Of a DNA stretch of 43,743 bases, positions 1-13,264 are shown one piece after another. Position 1 is the first letter of the stretch. Every line of letters starts with the position of its first letter. The stretch comes from Oscillospiraceae bacterium. Its GTDB lineage: Bacteria; Bacillota; Clostridia; Oscillospirales; Oscillospiraceae. The DNA lies in NCBI GenBank assembly GCA_022797115.1, contig JAAWKB010000009.1:1-43743 (forward strand). The letters are read 5' to 3'. A program made the translations under genes and the position numbers. The notes under the pieces are model-generated. The model searched no databases, was not told the DNA's origin, and worked only from the letters and a program-made list of their open reading frames with translations.

Positions 1-214
1 CGATGGTGTACACCATCGCCGCATTTGTTGTCTTCGCAGGATTGTCCCTGCTGAGGTGGAGGCAGACGGCCTGGTATTGTTTGCTGCAAATAATTTTTGC
101 CAGATGTTCAAACTTTTCGGCCCCGGTCTCCGTCTATTCTACAGACGCCGCCCAATCGTTCTGCCGGTGCGGACGGACGGCAAGATTCCTATTCTGGAAG
201 AAAGGAGCATAGAT

Positions 215-694
215 GTGACAAAAAGAGAAGCCCTGACCCAGTATCTGATCGCGGAGCAGGATCGGTTCTACCGGCTGGCCTACAGCATCCTGAAAAACCG
301 GGAGGAAGCCCTTGACGCGGTACAGACCGCCGTCTGCCGGAGCCTGGAACGTCAGGACAGCCTCCGGGACGTCGGAGCGGTCAAGACATGGTTTTATCGG
401 ATTTTGATGAACACCTGCAACGATACGCTCCGTCAGCGTCCCCGCACAGTCCCCCTGCCGGAGGACGGGGGACCCGCCCGGGAGGACCCGGAGCCTGCGG
501 ACGATTTCCTGTCCAGGCGGGTAGAGACCTTGCCGCCGGAGGTGGGCGTCATCATCAAGCTGCGGTTCTATGAGGAACTGTCCTTGAAAGAGATCAGCCA
601 AGTCACGGGGCAGAACGTCAGCACCGTGAAAAGCCGTCTGTATGCCGGCTTGAAAAAACTGCGTGTTACTTTGGAAGGAGTGGAGCTTTCATGA
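215..694 (+). CDS. RNA polymerase sigma-70 family (ECF-like) sigma factor
   Basis: ORF 56..694; likely GTG start at 215 (VTKREALTQYLIAEQDRFYRLAYSILKNREEALDAVQ...). Region 2 and region 4 motifs (EELSLKEISQVTGQNVSTVKSRLYAGLKKLR). Confidence 0.88.
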   Translation: MTKREALTQYLIAEQDRFYRLAYSILKNREEALDAVQTAVCRSLERQDSLRDVGAVKTWFYRILMNTCNDTLRQRPRTVPLPEDGGPAREDPEPADDFLSRRVETLPPEVGVIIKLRFYEELSLKEISQVTGQNVSTVKSRLYAGLKKLRVTLEGVELS

Positions 695-1542
695 ATGAAT
701 TCAAGCAAGCGAAAAAGGACTACGACGAGATCCCCATCCCACCCGAGCTGGCGGACCGTGTCCAGGCGGGCATCCAGCAGGGCAGCGCGTGCTATGCCGC
801 CCGGAAAAGCAGGTTTTCCCTCCGCTGGGCTGCCAGTGCTGCCGCCTGCTTCGCTCTGTTGCTGGTAGGGCTGAACGTATCGCCGCCCCTGGCCCACGCC
901 GCCGCCAATGTGCCTGTGCTGGGCGGATTCTTCCGGATGCTGACAGTAGCCAGCTACCATACGTCGGAGGACGGCATTGACTATGAGGTCATTGTCCCGG
1001 GTCTGGAGGCGGAGGGGGATTTAGCAGAGCGGGTGAATGCCGCCATCCAGGAGAAGGTGGCGCTCCATCTCGCCAAGGCACAGCGGGACTGGGCGGACTA
1101 TCGGGATGCGTTTTTCGCCACCGGCGGTACCGAGGACGAGTGGGGCGGCCGGGAGATGGATGTCATCATTGATTATGAGGTCAAGAGCCAGACCGATACC
1201 CAGGTCTCCTTCGTGGTGACGATGGCCGAGGGATGGGTTGCATCCATGGAAGAGCGGTATTACTACAATTTGGATTTTGCCGGGGAGCGGGAGCTCACCC
1301 TCCAGGACATCCTGGGCGATGAGTGGGTTGCGCTTTGCAACGAGTCCATCCAGGCGCAGATTGATGCCAGCGTGGACGAGACAGGGTTCAGCTATTTCTT
1401 CACGGCGGAGGAGGGCGGCTTCACTACTGTGGATGAAACCACCAGCTTCTATATCCGGGAGGATGGCACAGTGGTCGTAGCCTTCCCGCGCTACAGTATT
1501 GCCGCCGGAGCGGCGGGTATCCCCGAGTTCCCAATCTCATAA
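691..1542 (+). CDS. RsiV-like anti-sigma factor / DUF3298-domain protein
   Basis: Overlaps the sigma factor stop by 4 nt; cytoplasmic N-terminus, one TM segment (WAASAAACFALLLVGLNV), C-terminal YYNLDFAGERELTLQDIL...FTTVDETTSFYIREDGTVVVAFPRYSIAAGAAGIPEFPI typical of DUF3298. Confidence 0.8.
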   Translation: MNEFKQAKKDYDEIPIPPELADRVQAGIQQGSACYAARKSRFSLRWAASAAACFALLLVGLNVSPPLAHAAANVPVLGGFFRMLTVASYHTSEDGIDYEVIVPGLEAEGDLAERVNAAIQEKVALHLAKAQRDWADYRDAFFATGGTEDEWGGREMDVIIDYEVKSQTDTQVSFVVTMAEGWVASMEERYYYNLDFAGERELTLQDILGDEWVALCNESIQAQIDASVDETGFSYFFTAEEGGFTTVDETTSFYIREDGTVVVAFPRYSIAAGAAGIPEFPIS

Positions 1543-1554
1543 ATAATAGATATA

Positions 1555-1605
1555 GAATAACCTGGCAGACGTCACAGAACCCAAGGAACGTCTGCCAGGT
1601 TATTC
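1555..1605. terminator. Bidirectional intrinsic terminator between convergent genes
   Basis: Perfect 18-nt inverted repeat gaataacctggcagacgt (1555-1572) / acgtctgccaggttattc (1588-1605). Confidence 0.8.
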
Positions 1606-1622
1606 CATATGCTGCGGCAGGG

Positions 1623-2183
1623 TCACTGCACGCCCAGTTTCCGGTACTGCTGCCCAATCGTCTGGACCAGCCGGACAGTAAACCGCCACAGCCGGCGTCC
1701 AGCCAGGAACAGGAGGGCCCCCACTACGATTGACAGTGGAAAGGCCACAGCAGGCGGCGCGGTATAGGAACCCAGCTGGAACATGATATAGGGTACAGAA
1801 ATCCCCATCAGGGACAGGACAAACTGGAGCGTCCCCGCCAGCGGCGCGACCGCCCCGGAGAACATCAGCCCCACAGCCAATACGCTGGTAAAGGGCAGCA
1901 CAAGCATCCAGCCCAGACCCGCCAGGCCGCAAAACGCCAGGATACTCCCCAGGCGGGACCAGCTGAAGCCCGGCGACTTGGTAATGGCGTCCCCGAGATA
2001 CGCCGCCGCCAGCTCCTTGGGGCCCCCCAGGCGTTGGCAGATCTGCGCCGCATCCAGCCCCGCTGCCGCCAGCTCCAGCATTCCGCTGCGGATTTCCTGG
2101 ATGATGTCCGCCCGCTCTGAGGCCTGCATGGGGCGCAGATGCCGGTCAACCTGATCCAGATAATTCTCTAATACCTTGTCCAT
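1623..2183 (-). CDS. HAAS/DUF1700-like membrane protein
   Basis: N-terminal MDKVLENYLDQVDRHLRPMQASERADIIQEIRSGM...GGPKELAAAYL typical of HAAS domains, followed by several TM segments; downstream of a PadR regulator. Confidence 0.75.
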   Translation of the reverse strand: MDKVLENYLDQVDRHLRPMQASERADIIQEIRSGMLELAAAGLDAAQICQRLGGPKELAAAYLGDAITKSPGFSWSRLGSILAFCGLAGLGWMLVLPFTSVLAVGLMFSGAVAPLAGTLQFVLSLMGISVPYIMFQLGSYTAPPAVAFPLSIVVGALLFLAGRRLWRFTVRLVQTIGQQYRKLGVQ

Positions 2184-2189
2184 CGCACG

Positions 2190-2522
2190 TTATGCCTCCT
2201 TTATCTCCTGAATCGCCGCAGACAAGTCCTCCCACACGGCGCTGATGGTCTGTAAATAGGTCTGGCCCGTATTGGTAAGGCTGTAGTACTTCCTGGGCGG
2301 CAGTCCCTCGGCGGATTCCCGCCAGCAGGAGGACAGCAGCCCCTCCCCCAGGAGCCTGCGCAGCAGGGGATAGATCGTACTCTCCTTGGCCGCCAGGACC
2401 GGCCGCTTCTCCAGCTCACTGATCAGCTCATACCCATAGCGTTCCCGCTTCTCGATCATCAGCAGGATACACAGCTCCAGCGTCCCCCGCTTGCTCTGGG
2501 AGCGCCATTCCTCTACACGCAC
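2190..2522 (-). CDS. PadR family transcriptional regulator
   Basis: KRGTLELCILLMIEKRERYGYELISELEK...STIYPLLRRLLGEGLLSSCWRES...PRKYYSLTNTGQ is the PadR winged-helix signature. Confidence 0.92.
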   Translation of the reverse strand: MRVEEWRSQSKRGTLELCILLMIEKRERYGYELISELEKRPVLAAKESTIYPLLRRLLGEGLLSSCWRESAEGLPPRKYYSLTNTGQTYLQTISAVWEDLSAAIQEIKEA

Positions 2523-2597
2523 GCTATATCACCTCCGGCCAGTATATCGTACCACACAGTATATAGGTTGTCAATAGGTACCTTGGATAAAATAGTA

Positions 2598-2627
2598 CAG
2601 GAGGGGACGCGGCTGCGTCCCCTCCTG
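2598..2627 (-). terminator. Intrinsic terminator downstream of rpoC
   Basis: Perfect 13-bp stem caggaggggacgc/gcgtcccctcctg, loop ggct; followed on the minus strand by a T-rich stretch (tactatttta). Confidence 0.75.
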
Positions 2628-2667
2628 GGATTCTTATCTGGTTTTCTATGCCTTGCGCGGTGCAGGG

Positions 2668-6297
<3,630 letters not shown>

Positions 6298-6318
6298 ATT
6301 TTCCGGCTCCTCCTCCGA

Positions 6319-9300
6319 TTAAAACTCATCCTCGTCGCCGCCGTCGGCTTCAAAGTCGTCCTCTTCCACGTCCTCAATGGCGTAGCCGGACTCCTCAAAG
6401 GCAGCGTCGTCAGCCACATATTCCTCCCGGTCATCCCGGTCGTCCATGCGGTTGAGGTTGAAGGTGGTCATATCGTCGTCATCGTCCTTCAGCTCAATGA
6501 TATTGCCGTCCTTATCCAGCACCTGGATATCCAGGCACAGGCTCTGGAGCTCCTTGACAAGCACCTTGAAGGACTCGGGCACGCCGGGCTTGGGGACGTT
6601 GTGGCCCTTGACGATGGCCTCATAGGTATGCACGCGCCCGGTCACGTCGTCGCTCTTGACCGTCAGGATCTCCTGGAGGGTGTAGGACGCGCCGTAGGCC
6701 TCCAGGGCCCAGACTTCCATCTCACCGAAGCGCTGGCCGCCGAACTGGGCCTTGCCGCCCAGGGGCTGCTGCGTGACCAGGGAGTAGGGGCCAGTGGAGC
6801 GGGCATGGATCTTGTCGTCCACCAGATGGTGGAGCTTCATAAAGTAGACATAGCCTACCGTGACCTTGTTGTCAAAGCGTTCGCCGGTGCGGCCGTCGTA
6901 GAGCCAGCTCTTCCCCTCGGGGTTCAGCCCGGCCAGCTGGAGGGCGTCGGCAATATCCTGCTCGTTGGCCCCGTCGAAAATGGGGGTGGCCACCTTCCAG
7001 CCCAGGGCCTTGGCGGCGTAGCCCAGATGGACCTCCAGCACCTGGCCGATGTTCATACGGGAGGGCACGCCCAGGGGGTTCAGCACGATGTCCAGCGGCG
7101 TGCCGTCGGGCAGGAAGGGCATATCCTCCTGGGGCAGGATGCGGGAGACAACGCCCTTGTTGCCGTGGCGGCCGGCCATCTTGTCGCCCACGCTGATCTT
7201 GCGCTTCTGGGCGATATAGACCCGGACCACCTCGTTGACGCCGGGCCCCAGCTCGTCGCCGGCCTCCCGGGTGAACACCTTGGCGTCCACCACAATGCCG
7301 CTCTCGCCGTGGGGCACCTTCAGGGAGGTGTCGCGGACCTCCCGGGCCTTCTCACCGAAGATGGCCCGCAGCAGGCGCTCCTCGGCGGTGAGGTCGGTTT
7401 CGCCCTTGGGCGTCACCTTGCCCACCAGGATATCGCCGGAGTGGACCTCCGCGCCAATGCGGATGATACCCCGCTCGTCCAGGTCCTTCAGGGCGTCCTC
7501 GCCCACATTGGGGATATCCCGGGTGATCTCCTCGGGCCCCAGCTTGGTGTCGCGGGCGTCGATCTCGTACTCCTCAATGTGGATGGAGGTGTACACGTCG
7601 TCGCGGACCATGCGCTCGTTGAGCAGGACGGCGTCCTCGTAGTTGTAGCCCTCCCAGGTCATGAAGCCAACCAGGATGTTCCGGCCCAGGGCGATCTCCC
7701 CCTGCTCGGTGGCGGGGCCGTCGGCCAGGACGGAGGCGGAAATCCCGGCAGCCGGGTCCGCGCCGTGGACCCGCTCGCCGACGGAGACAATGGGCCGCTG
7801 GTTGATGCAGGTGGTGTGGTTGGAGCGCAGGTATTTGACCAGCTTGTATTCCCTGGTGACGCCGCTGTCGTACTTGACAGAGACGGCGGTGGCGTCCACC
7901 TTGACCACCTCGCCGTCGCCCTCAGCCAGGACAACAATCTCAGAATCCATGCAGATCTTGTGCTCCATGCCGGTGCCGATGATGGGGGCCTCCGGCTTGA
8001 GCAGGGGCACGGCCTGGCGCTGCATGTTGGCGCCCATGAGGGCGCGGTTGGCGTCGTCGTTGGGCAGGAAGGGGATCATGGCCGTGGCGATGGACACCAT
8101 CATCCGGGGGCTGATGTCCACAAAGTCTACCTTTGTTTTCTCCACGCCAATGATCTCATCACGGTGGCGGCAGGTAATACGCTCGTTGAGGAAATGGCCG
8201 TCCTCATCGGTGGGCTCCGCCGCCTGGGCCACAATATACTGGTCCTCCACGTCGGCGGTCATGTAGACCACCTCGTCAGTGACCCGGCCCGTCTCATGGT
8301 CCACCTTGCGGAAGGGGGCCTCGATGAAGCCGTACTCATTGATCCGGGCATAGGTGGACAGGTAGTTGATCAGGCCGATGTTGGGGCCTTCAGGGGTCTC
8401 AATGGGGCACATGCGGCCGTAGTGGCTGTAGTGGACGTCACGCACGTCCATGCTGGCCCGCTCACGGCTCAGGCCGCCGGGGCCCAGGGCGCTCAGGCGG
8501 CGCTTGTGGGTCAGCTCGGCCAGGGGGTTGGTCTGGTCCATAAACTGGCTGAGGGGGCTGGAGCCGAAGAACTCCTTGATGGCGGCGGTGACGGGGCGGA
8601 TATTGATGAGGCTCTGTGGGGTGACAATGTCCAGATCCTGGATGGTCATGCGCTCCCGGATGACACGCTCCATCCGGGAGAAGCCGATGCGGAACTGGTT
8701 TTGCAGCAGCTCGCCCACGCACCGCAGGCGGCGGTTGCCCAGGTGGTCAATGTCGTCCTTGGCCGCCAGGCCGTGGGCCAGGGCGTTCATATAGTTGATG
8801 GAGGCCAGGATGTCGTCTACAATGATGTGTTTGGGGATCAGCTCGTCGATGTGGGAGCGGATGGCGTCCTTCAGCTCCGCGCCCTGGTACTGGCCCAGCA
8901 GCTCCTGGAGGACGCTGAAGCGGACCCGCTCCTTGATGCCGCACTCGGTCAGGGGGTCGAAGTCCACATAGCTGCTCAGCTCGCACATATGGTTGGAGAA
9001 GAGCTTCATGGGCTTGCCGTCTACATCCACAACCACCTCGTTGACGCCGATGGCGTCCAGCTCCCGGGCCTCGTTCCGGGTAAGGACATGGCCGGGCTCG
9101 TGGAGGATCTCCCCGGTGGCGGGGTGGACCACGGGCTCCAGGAGGGTGCGCTCCGCGGCGCGGACCCACAGGGCCAGCTTCTTGTTGAATTTATAACGGC
9201 CCACCATGCTCAGGTCGTAGCGGCGGGGGTCAAAGAAGAGGTTGTTGATCAGGGCCTCGGCGGAGTCCACCGTGGGCGGCTCGCCGGGACGCAGCTTCCG

Positions 9301-10011
9301 GTAGATCTCCAGCAGGGACTCCTCATAGGTCTTGCAGGTGTCCTTCTCCAGGGTGGCCAGGATGGTGGGGTCATCCCCGAAATAGGCCAGGATATCCGCG
9401 TCAGTCCGCAGGCCTACGGCGCGGATGAGGCAGGTGACAGGCAGCTTGCGGTTTTTGTCGATGCGGACCCAGAACAGCTCGTTGGTGTCCGTCTCATACT
9501 CCAGCCATGCGCCGCGGTAGGGGATGATCTGGGAGGTGAGGATGGGCAGGTCAGTCTTGACGTCGACCTCCTTGCCGTAGTAGATGCCCGGGGAGCGGAC
9601 GATCTGGGAGACCACCACGCGCTCGGCGCCGTTGACGATAAAGGTGCCGGACTTGGTCATCAAGGGGAAGTCCCCCATAAAGATCTCCTGCTCCTTGATC
9701 TCCTCAGTCTCCTTGTTGCGCAGGCGCACGCTGACCTTCAGGGGGGCAGCGTAGTTGACGTCCCTGGCCTTGCACTCCTCCACGCCGTATTTGGGCGGTT
9801 CGTCCATGCTGAAATCGATAAAGCTCAGCTCCAGGGTGCCCGCGTAGTCGCTGATGACCCCTACGTCAGCGAACACCTCCCGCAGGCCGGTGTCCAGAAA
9901 CCACTGGTAGGAGGTCTTCTGGATCTCCAGCAGGTTGGGCATGGGCATGATTTCCTCATGCCGGGCAAAGTTCTTTCGCAGCGTTTTGCCGTAATATTTG
10001 TCCTTGGCCAT
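6319..10011 (-). CDS. rpoB: DNA-directed RNA polymerase subunit beta
   Basis: [45 protein letters not shown] and [15 protein letters not shown]. Start set at [20 protein letters not shown] rather than the upstream ORF end at 10248. Confidence 0.98.
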   Translation of the reverse strand: MAKDKYYGKTLRKNFARHEEIMPMPNLLEIQKTSYQWFLDTGLREVFADVGVISDYAGTLELSFIDFSMDEPPKYGVEECKARDVNYAAPLKVSVRLRNKETEEIKEQEIFMGDFPLMTKSGTFIVNGAERVVVSQIVRSPGIYYGKEVDVKTDLPILTSQIIPYRGAWLEYETDTNELFWVRIDKNRKLPVTCLIRAVGLRTDADILAYFGDDPTILATLEKDTCKTYEESLLEIYRKLRPGEPPTVDSAEALINNLFFDPRRYDLSMVGRYKFNKKLALWVRAAERTLLEPVVHPATGEILHEPGHVLTRNEARELDAIGVNEVVVDVDGKPMKLFSNHMCELSSYVDFDPLTECGIKERVRFSVLQELLGQYQGAELKDAIRSHIDELIPKHIIVDDILASINYMNALAHGLAAKDDIDHLGNRRLRCVGELLQNQFRIGFSRMERVIRERMTIQDLDIVTPQSLINIRPVTAAIKEFFGSSPLSQFMDQTNPLAELTHKRRLSALGPGGLSRERASMDVRDVHYSHYGRMCPIETPEGPNIGLINYLSTYARINEYGFIEAPFRKVDHETGRVTDEVVYMTADVEDQYIVAQAAEPTDEDGHFLNERITCRHRDEIIGVEKTKVDFVDISPRMMVSIATAMIPFLPNDDANRALMGANMQRQAVPLLKPEAPIIGTGMEHKICMDSEIVVLAEGDGEVVKVDATAVSVKYDSGVTREYKLVKYLRSNHTTCINQRPIVSVGERVHGADPAAGISASVLADGPATEQGEIALGRNILVGFMTWEGYNYEDAVLLNERMVRDDVYTSIHIEEYEIDARDTKLGPEEITRDIPNVGEDALKDLDERGIIRIGAEVHSGDILVGKVTPKGETDLTAEERLLRAIFGEKAREVRDTSLKVPHGESGIVVDAKVFTREAGDELGPGVNEVVRVYIAQKRKISVGDKMAGRHGNKGVVSRILPQEDMPFLPDGTPLDIVLNPLGVPSRMNIGQVLEVHLGYAAKALGWKVATPIFDGANEQDIADALQLAGLNPEGKSWLYDGRTGERFDNKVTVGYVYFMKLHHLVDDKIHARSTGPYSLVTQQPLGGKAQFGGQRFGEMEVWALEAYGASYTLQEILTVKSDDVTGRVHTYEAIVKGHNVPKPGVPESFKVLVKELQSLCLDIQVLDKDGNIIELKDDDDDMTTFNLNRMDDRDDREEYVADDAAFEESGYAIEDVEEDDFEADGGDEDEF

Positions 10012-10219
10012 CTTGTTACACTCATCTGCCTTTCCGCGCTTCCGGCTCCGCCTTGACCCATCCGGCGTCCGGGCCGCATAGTTCCCGGGCACGGATAGAT
10101 ACGCCCGGGTGTGTTGATACTTTTGTTTGAATTTGCTCTTGCCTTTTTCGTGAAAAAATGCTATAGTGTGGTTAGTAGGTGGAGTTTCTATCCGTTTCTT
10201 CTTTATATATAAGCACCTC

Positions 10220-10248
10220 AGTTTACCATTTTGTGTGCTTTTTGTCAA
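10220..10248 (-). promoter_or_regulatory. Candidate sigma-A promoter for rpoBC
   Basis: On the minus strand: TTGACA (10248-10243), 17-nt spacer, TAAACT (10225-10220). Implies a leader of about 200 nt before rpoB. Confidence 0.7.
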
Positions 10249-10301
10249 GAAGTTTTTGTCATTTTTTTATGCGGATACGCCTGCGGCTTTTTATCTGGGG
10301 C

Positions 10302-10330
10302 TTGTATTTTGCCTTGCAGTATAGTATAAT
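10302..10330 (+). promoter_or_regulatory. Candidate sigma-A promoter for tRNA-Leu
   Basis: TTGTAT (10302-10307), 17-nt spacer, TATAAT (10325-10330), 13 nt before the tRNA. Confidence 0.6.
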
Positions 10331-10343
10331 AGGGCTGTTATTT

Positions 10344-10429
10344 GCCGGTGTGATGGAATGGTAGACGTAGCGGATTCAAAATCCGCCGGTGGCGACACCG
10401 TGTGGGTTCGAGTCCCACCACCGGCACCA
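10344..10429 (+). tRNA. tRNA-Leu (anticodon CAA), CCA encoded
   Basis: Acceptor GCCGGTG/CACCGGC, anticodon stem-loop GCGGA-TTCAAAA-TCCGC, long variable arm CGGTGGCGACACCG, T arm GTGGGTTCGAGTCCCAC, encoded CCA. Confidence 0.95.
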
Positions 10430-10456
10430 CGTCGGAGCGAAATCCGCTCCACTCCG

Positions 10457-10490
10457 TTTTAAGGCGGCCCCAAAAGGGGCCGCCTTAAAA
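10457..10490 (+). terminator. Intrinsic terminator downstream of tRNA-Leu
   Basis: Perfect 15-bp stem ttttaaggcggcccc / ggggccgccttaaaa, loop aaaa. Confidence 0.7.
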
Positions 10491-10766
10491 CTGCGTTCCG
10501 CTCCTTTGCTCATCCTTTCCAACTCAAACCCGCTGCGCTGGGCTTTGAGTTGGTTTTGATGCATGAGGATCGTCTGGTCTTTTTATCAACACAAGACAGA
10601 GCATATCATCCGAACCTTTTTCCGACAGGAGATGGGATCGGATGATTGGTTTTCTTTGAGAGATACAAAAGCACCGATTTCCGAAACAAAGAAGCAGCAG
10701 GCCCCATAAACGCAAAAAGGGAGGGCACACCGTGATAACGGCTGCGCCCTCCCTTTTCCTGAATTG

Positions 10767-11348
10767 TCACGCCAGGATCTTGTCCAAATGTGCGGACTTG
10801 AGCGCCTTCATCAGCGCAACGCCCAGGATGGGGGCAAAGATGATAGCGATAACGCCGTTGGTGATCGTGGCCGGCAGGCGGGACAGCACCCCTGCCCAGC
10901 ACTGGACCGGCTCGGTGAAGCCACTGATCAGCATACCATTGTAATAGTACACCTTGATGGAGTAGACCAGCATATAGCTCACCGCTGCGCAGGCGGCGGA
11001 CGCCACCTGTGCGCCGTACTTCTCCTTGGCATTTTTGAAGAGATAGTACAGCACCAGCCCGGCGATCAGGCCGTACATGCCCTTGGTCAGCAGGGTGATG
11101 GGCGCCTCGGCCACATAGTTGGGGTTGGTCAGATCGTAAAACGCGCTCCCAAGGCCCGCCGCCAGGAAACCATACCAGGGCCCCAGCAGGATACCGGCCA
11201 GGGCGCACAGGATATTAGCCAGGGTAAAGGACGTCACACCGCCCACAGGCACCGGCATGGTAATACGAAGATAGTTGCCCACAAAGACAATCGCCGTCAT
11301 CACTGCGGCGGCACAGAGCTTGAGAAGCTTCTGATGGGACTGGTTCAT
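10767..11348 (-). CDS. ECF transporter S component family protein
   Basis: Hydrophobic 193-aa protein with MTAIVFVGNYLRITMPVPVGGVTSFTLANILCALAGILLGPWYGFLAAGLGSAFYDL, characteristic of ECF S components. Confidence 0.85.
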   Translation of the reverse strand: MNQSHQKLLKLCAAAVMTAIVFVGNYLRITMPVPVGGVTSFTLANILCALAGILLGPWYGFLAAGLGSAFYDLTNPNYVAEAPITLLTKGMYGLIAGLVLYYLFKNAKEKYGAQVASAACAAVSYMLVYSIKVYYYNGMLISGFTEPVQCWAGVLSRLPATITNGVIAIIFAPILGVALMKALKSAHLDKILA

Positions 11349-11471
11349 ATGGATTGCCCTCCTTTTGGCCGCCCTCTTGACGGCTGGTATTGATGATGCT
11401 ATTATACAGCTATCTGGCTCTATTGAAACTACCAGAATACAAATTTTTTATGGTATCAGTTGGAGGGCGCT

Positions 11472-12899
11472 ATGCTGGATCTCACATTCTGCCTGGACCC
11501 GGCCGCATCCATCCCCCTTTACCAGCAGCTCTATGAGAGCCTTGCCGGGCAGATCCGCTCCGGCCGCCTGCACTGCGGGGACCGCCTGCCCGGCAAGCGG
11601 AGCCTGGCGGGGCAGCTGGCGGTAGCGGTGAACACGGTGGACACGGCCTACCAGATGCTGGTGGCGGAGGGCTATCTGGAGGCCCGGCCCAAGAGCGGAT
11701 TTTTTGTCCTGGAATATGTTGGGGGGCCCTCCCAGCCGCCCCAGGCCCCTCTCCCACCCTTGGAGCTCCCGCCGGAACCGGCGCCCAGATTCGATCTGTC
11801 CACCGGCGCGGTGGATACCGCCCTCTTCCCCTTCCGCACCTGGGGGCGCATCCAAAAGGAGCTGCTGTACGCCGGGCCGGAGCTGCTCTGCCACGGCCAC
11901 CGGCAGGGGGATGGGGAGCTGCGCCGGGAGCTGGCGGTATACCTGCGCGCCTATCGGGGCGTGGCCTGCGACCCGGGGCAGATTGTGGTGGGGGCGGGTG
12001 TGGAATACCTGCTGGGGCTGCTGGCCCAGCTGCTGCGGGGCCCCGGCTGCACGGCGGCGGTGGAGAACCCGGGCTATGACCGGCCCAGGACCATCCTGGA
12101 AAACAACGGCGTGCCCTGCCGGAGTGTGGAGATCGACGGCAGCGGCCTGTCCCCCGCCGGCCTGGAGGAAAGCGGCGCCAGCCTCTGCTATGTCACGCCC
12201 AGCCACCACTTTCCCACCGGCGTGACCATGCCGGTGGGCCGCCGGGCCCAGCTGCTGCGGTGGGCCGCCGCCCAGCCGGGACGCTATATCCTGGAGGACG
12301 ACTATGACGCGGAATTCCGCTTTGACATGCGCCCTCTGCCCAGCCTCCAGGGCATGGCCGGCCCCGGCGGGCCGGTGGTGTACCTGTGTACCTTCTCCAA
12401 GAGCCTCGCCCCCAGCATCCGCATCGCCTGCATGGTGCTGCCAGGGCCCCTGCTGGAGCGGTACCGGGCCGCCTTCGGCAGCTATGCCAACACGGTCAGC
12501 CGCTTTGAGCAGCAGACCCTGCGGCGTTTTCTGGCGGAGGGGTATTTTACCCGCCATCTGGCCCGGATGCGGGGGGCCTACAAGGGGCGCATGGAGCGGC
12601 TCGTCCGGGAGCTGGAGGCCGCCTTCGGCCGGGAGCGGATTCGCCTCCAGGGGCGGCACACCGGCCTCCATCTGCTGCTGACCCTGCTGGACGGCCCGGG
12701 GGAGGCTGCCATGGAGGCGTCTGCCTTTGCCGCCGGGGTGCGGCTGCGGGGCCTGGGCGGGTACTATATGGAGCAGGCGGAGCGGTGCCCGGCAAACACC
12801 GTTGTGCTGGGCTACGCCTCCCTCCGGGATGAGGAAATCCCGGCCCTGGCAGCGGCATTGCGGCGCGCCTGGCTGGGGAGCGCGGGCGGTACTGCGTAA
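11472..12899 (+). CDS. MocR/PdxR-like regulator (GntR HTH + aminotransferase fold)
   Basis: N-terminal GntR HTH (IPLYQQLYESLAGQIRSGRLHCGDRLPGKRSLAGQLAVAVNTVDTAYQMLVAEGYLEARPKSGFFV) plus PLP aminotransferase domain (EDDYDAEFRFD, TFSKSLAPSIRIACMVLP). ATG at 11472 preceded by GGAGGG. Confidence 0.93.
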   Translation: MLDLTFCLDPAASIPLYQQLYESLAGQIRSGRLHCGDRLPGKRSLAGQLAVAVNTVDTAYQMLVAEGYLEARPKSGFFVLEYVGGPSQPPQAPLPPLELPPEPAPRFDLSTGAVDTALFPFRTWGRIQKELLYAGPELLCHGHRQGDGELRRELAVYLRAYRGVACDPGQIVVGAGVEYLLGLLAQLLRGPGCTAAVENPGYDRPRTILENNGVPCRSVEIDGSGLSPAGLEESGASLCYVTPSHHFPTGVTMPVGRRAQLLRWAAAQPGRYILEDDYDAEFRFDMRPLPSLQGMAGPGGPVVYLCTFSKSLAPSIRIACMVLPGPLLERYRAAFGSYANTVSRFEQQTLRRFLAEGYFTRHLARMRGAYKGRMERLVRELEAAFGRERIRLQGRHTGLHLLLTLLDGPGEAAMEASAFAAGVRLRGLGGYYMEQAERCPANTVVLGYASLRDEEIPALAAALRRAWLGSAGGTA

Positions 12900-12909
12900 G
12901 CCGGTGCAG

Positions 12910-12940
12910 AACGGCGCATCAGAATCGGATGCGCCGTTTT
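12910..12940 (+). terminator. Intrinsic terminator downstream of the MocR-like gene
   Basis: aacggcgcatc (12910-12920) / gatgcgccgtt (12928-12938) followed by TT. Confidence 0.65.
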
Positions 12941-13264
12941 GCTGCGCGTTGGACAAAAATTCATCAAATATTCATTCATTTCCCCCACTGTTTGATATAA
13001 TAGCCGCAAGACAACGGGGGTTGCTTCGCCCGGGCCCCAGGGCTGGGGCTCCAGCTGGGGGAAGGGCGGGAAAATGGGCGGCAGGATACATTTTTCTTGA
13101 CATTCCACCAGCTGGATGGTGTATATTGCCGTTAACAAGCCTGGAAATGTTGGCAGGCTGGGCGCATATCCTGATCTGGACAGACATTCCGGGACGGCGG
13201 CAGCCGGGATGCGCTTGGCCCGCCATGACAGATTCTGAACAAACACGACTGGGAGGTAAAATCC

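Noticed and set aside
11448-12956. 502-aa minus-strand ORF
   Set aside because: Antisense to the MocR-like gene and runs through its terminator.
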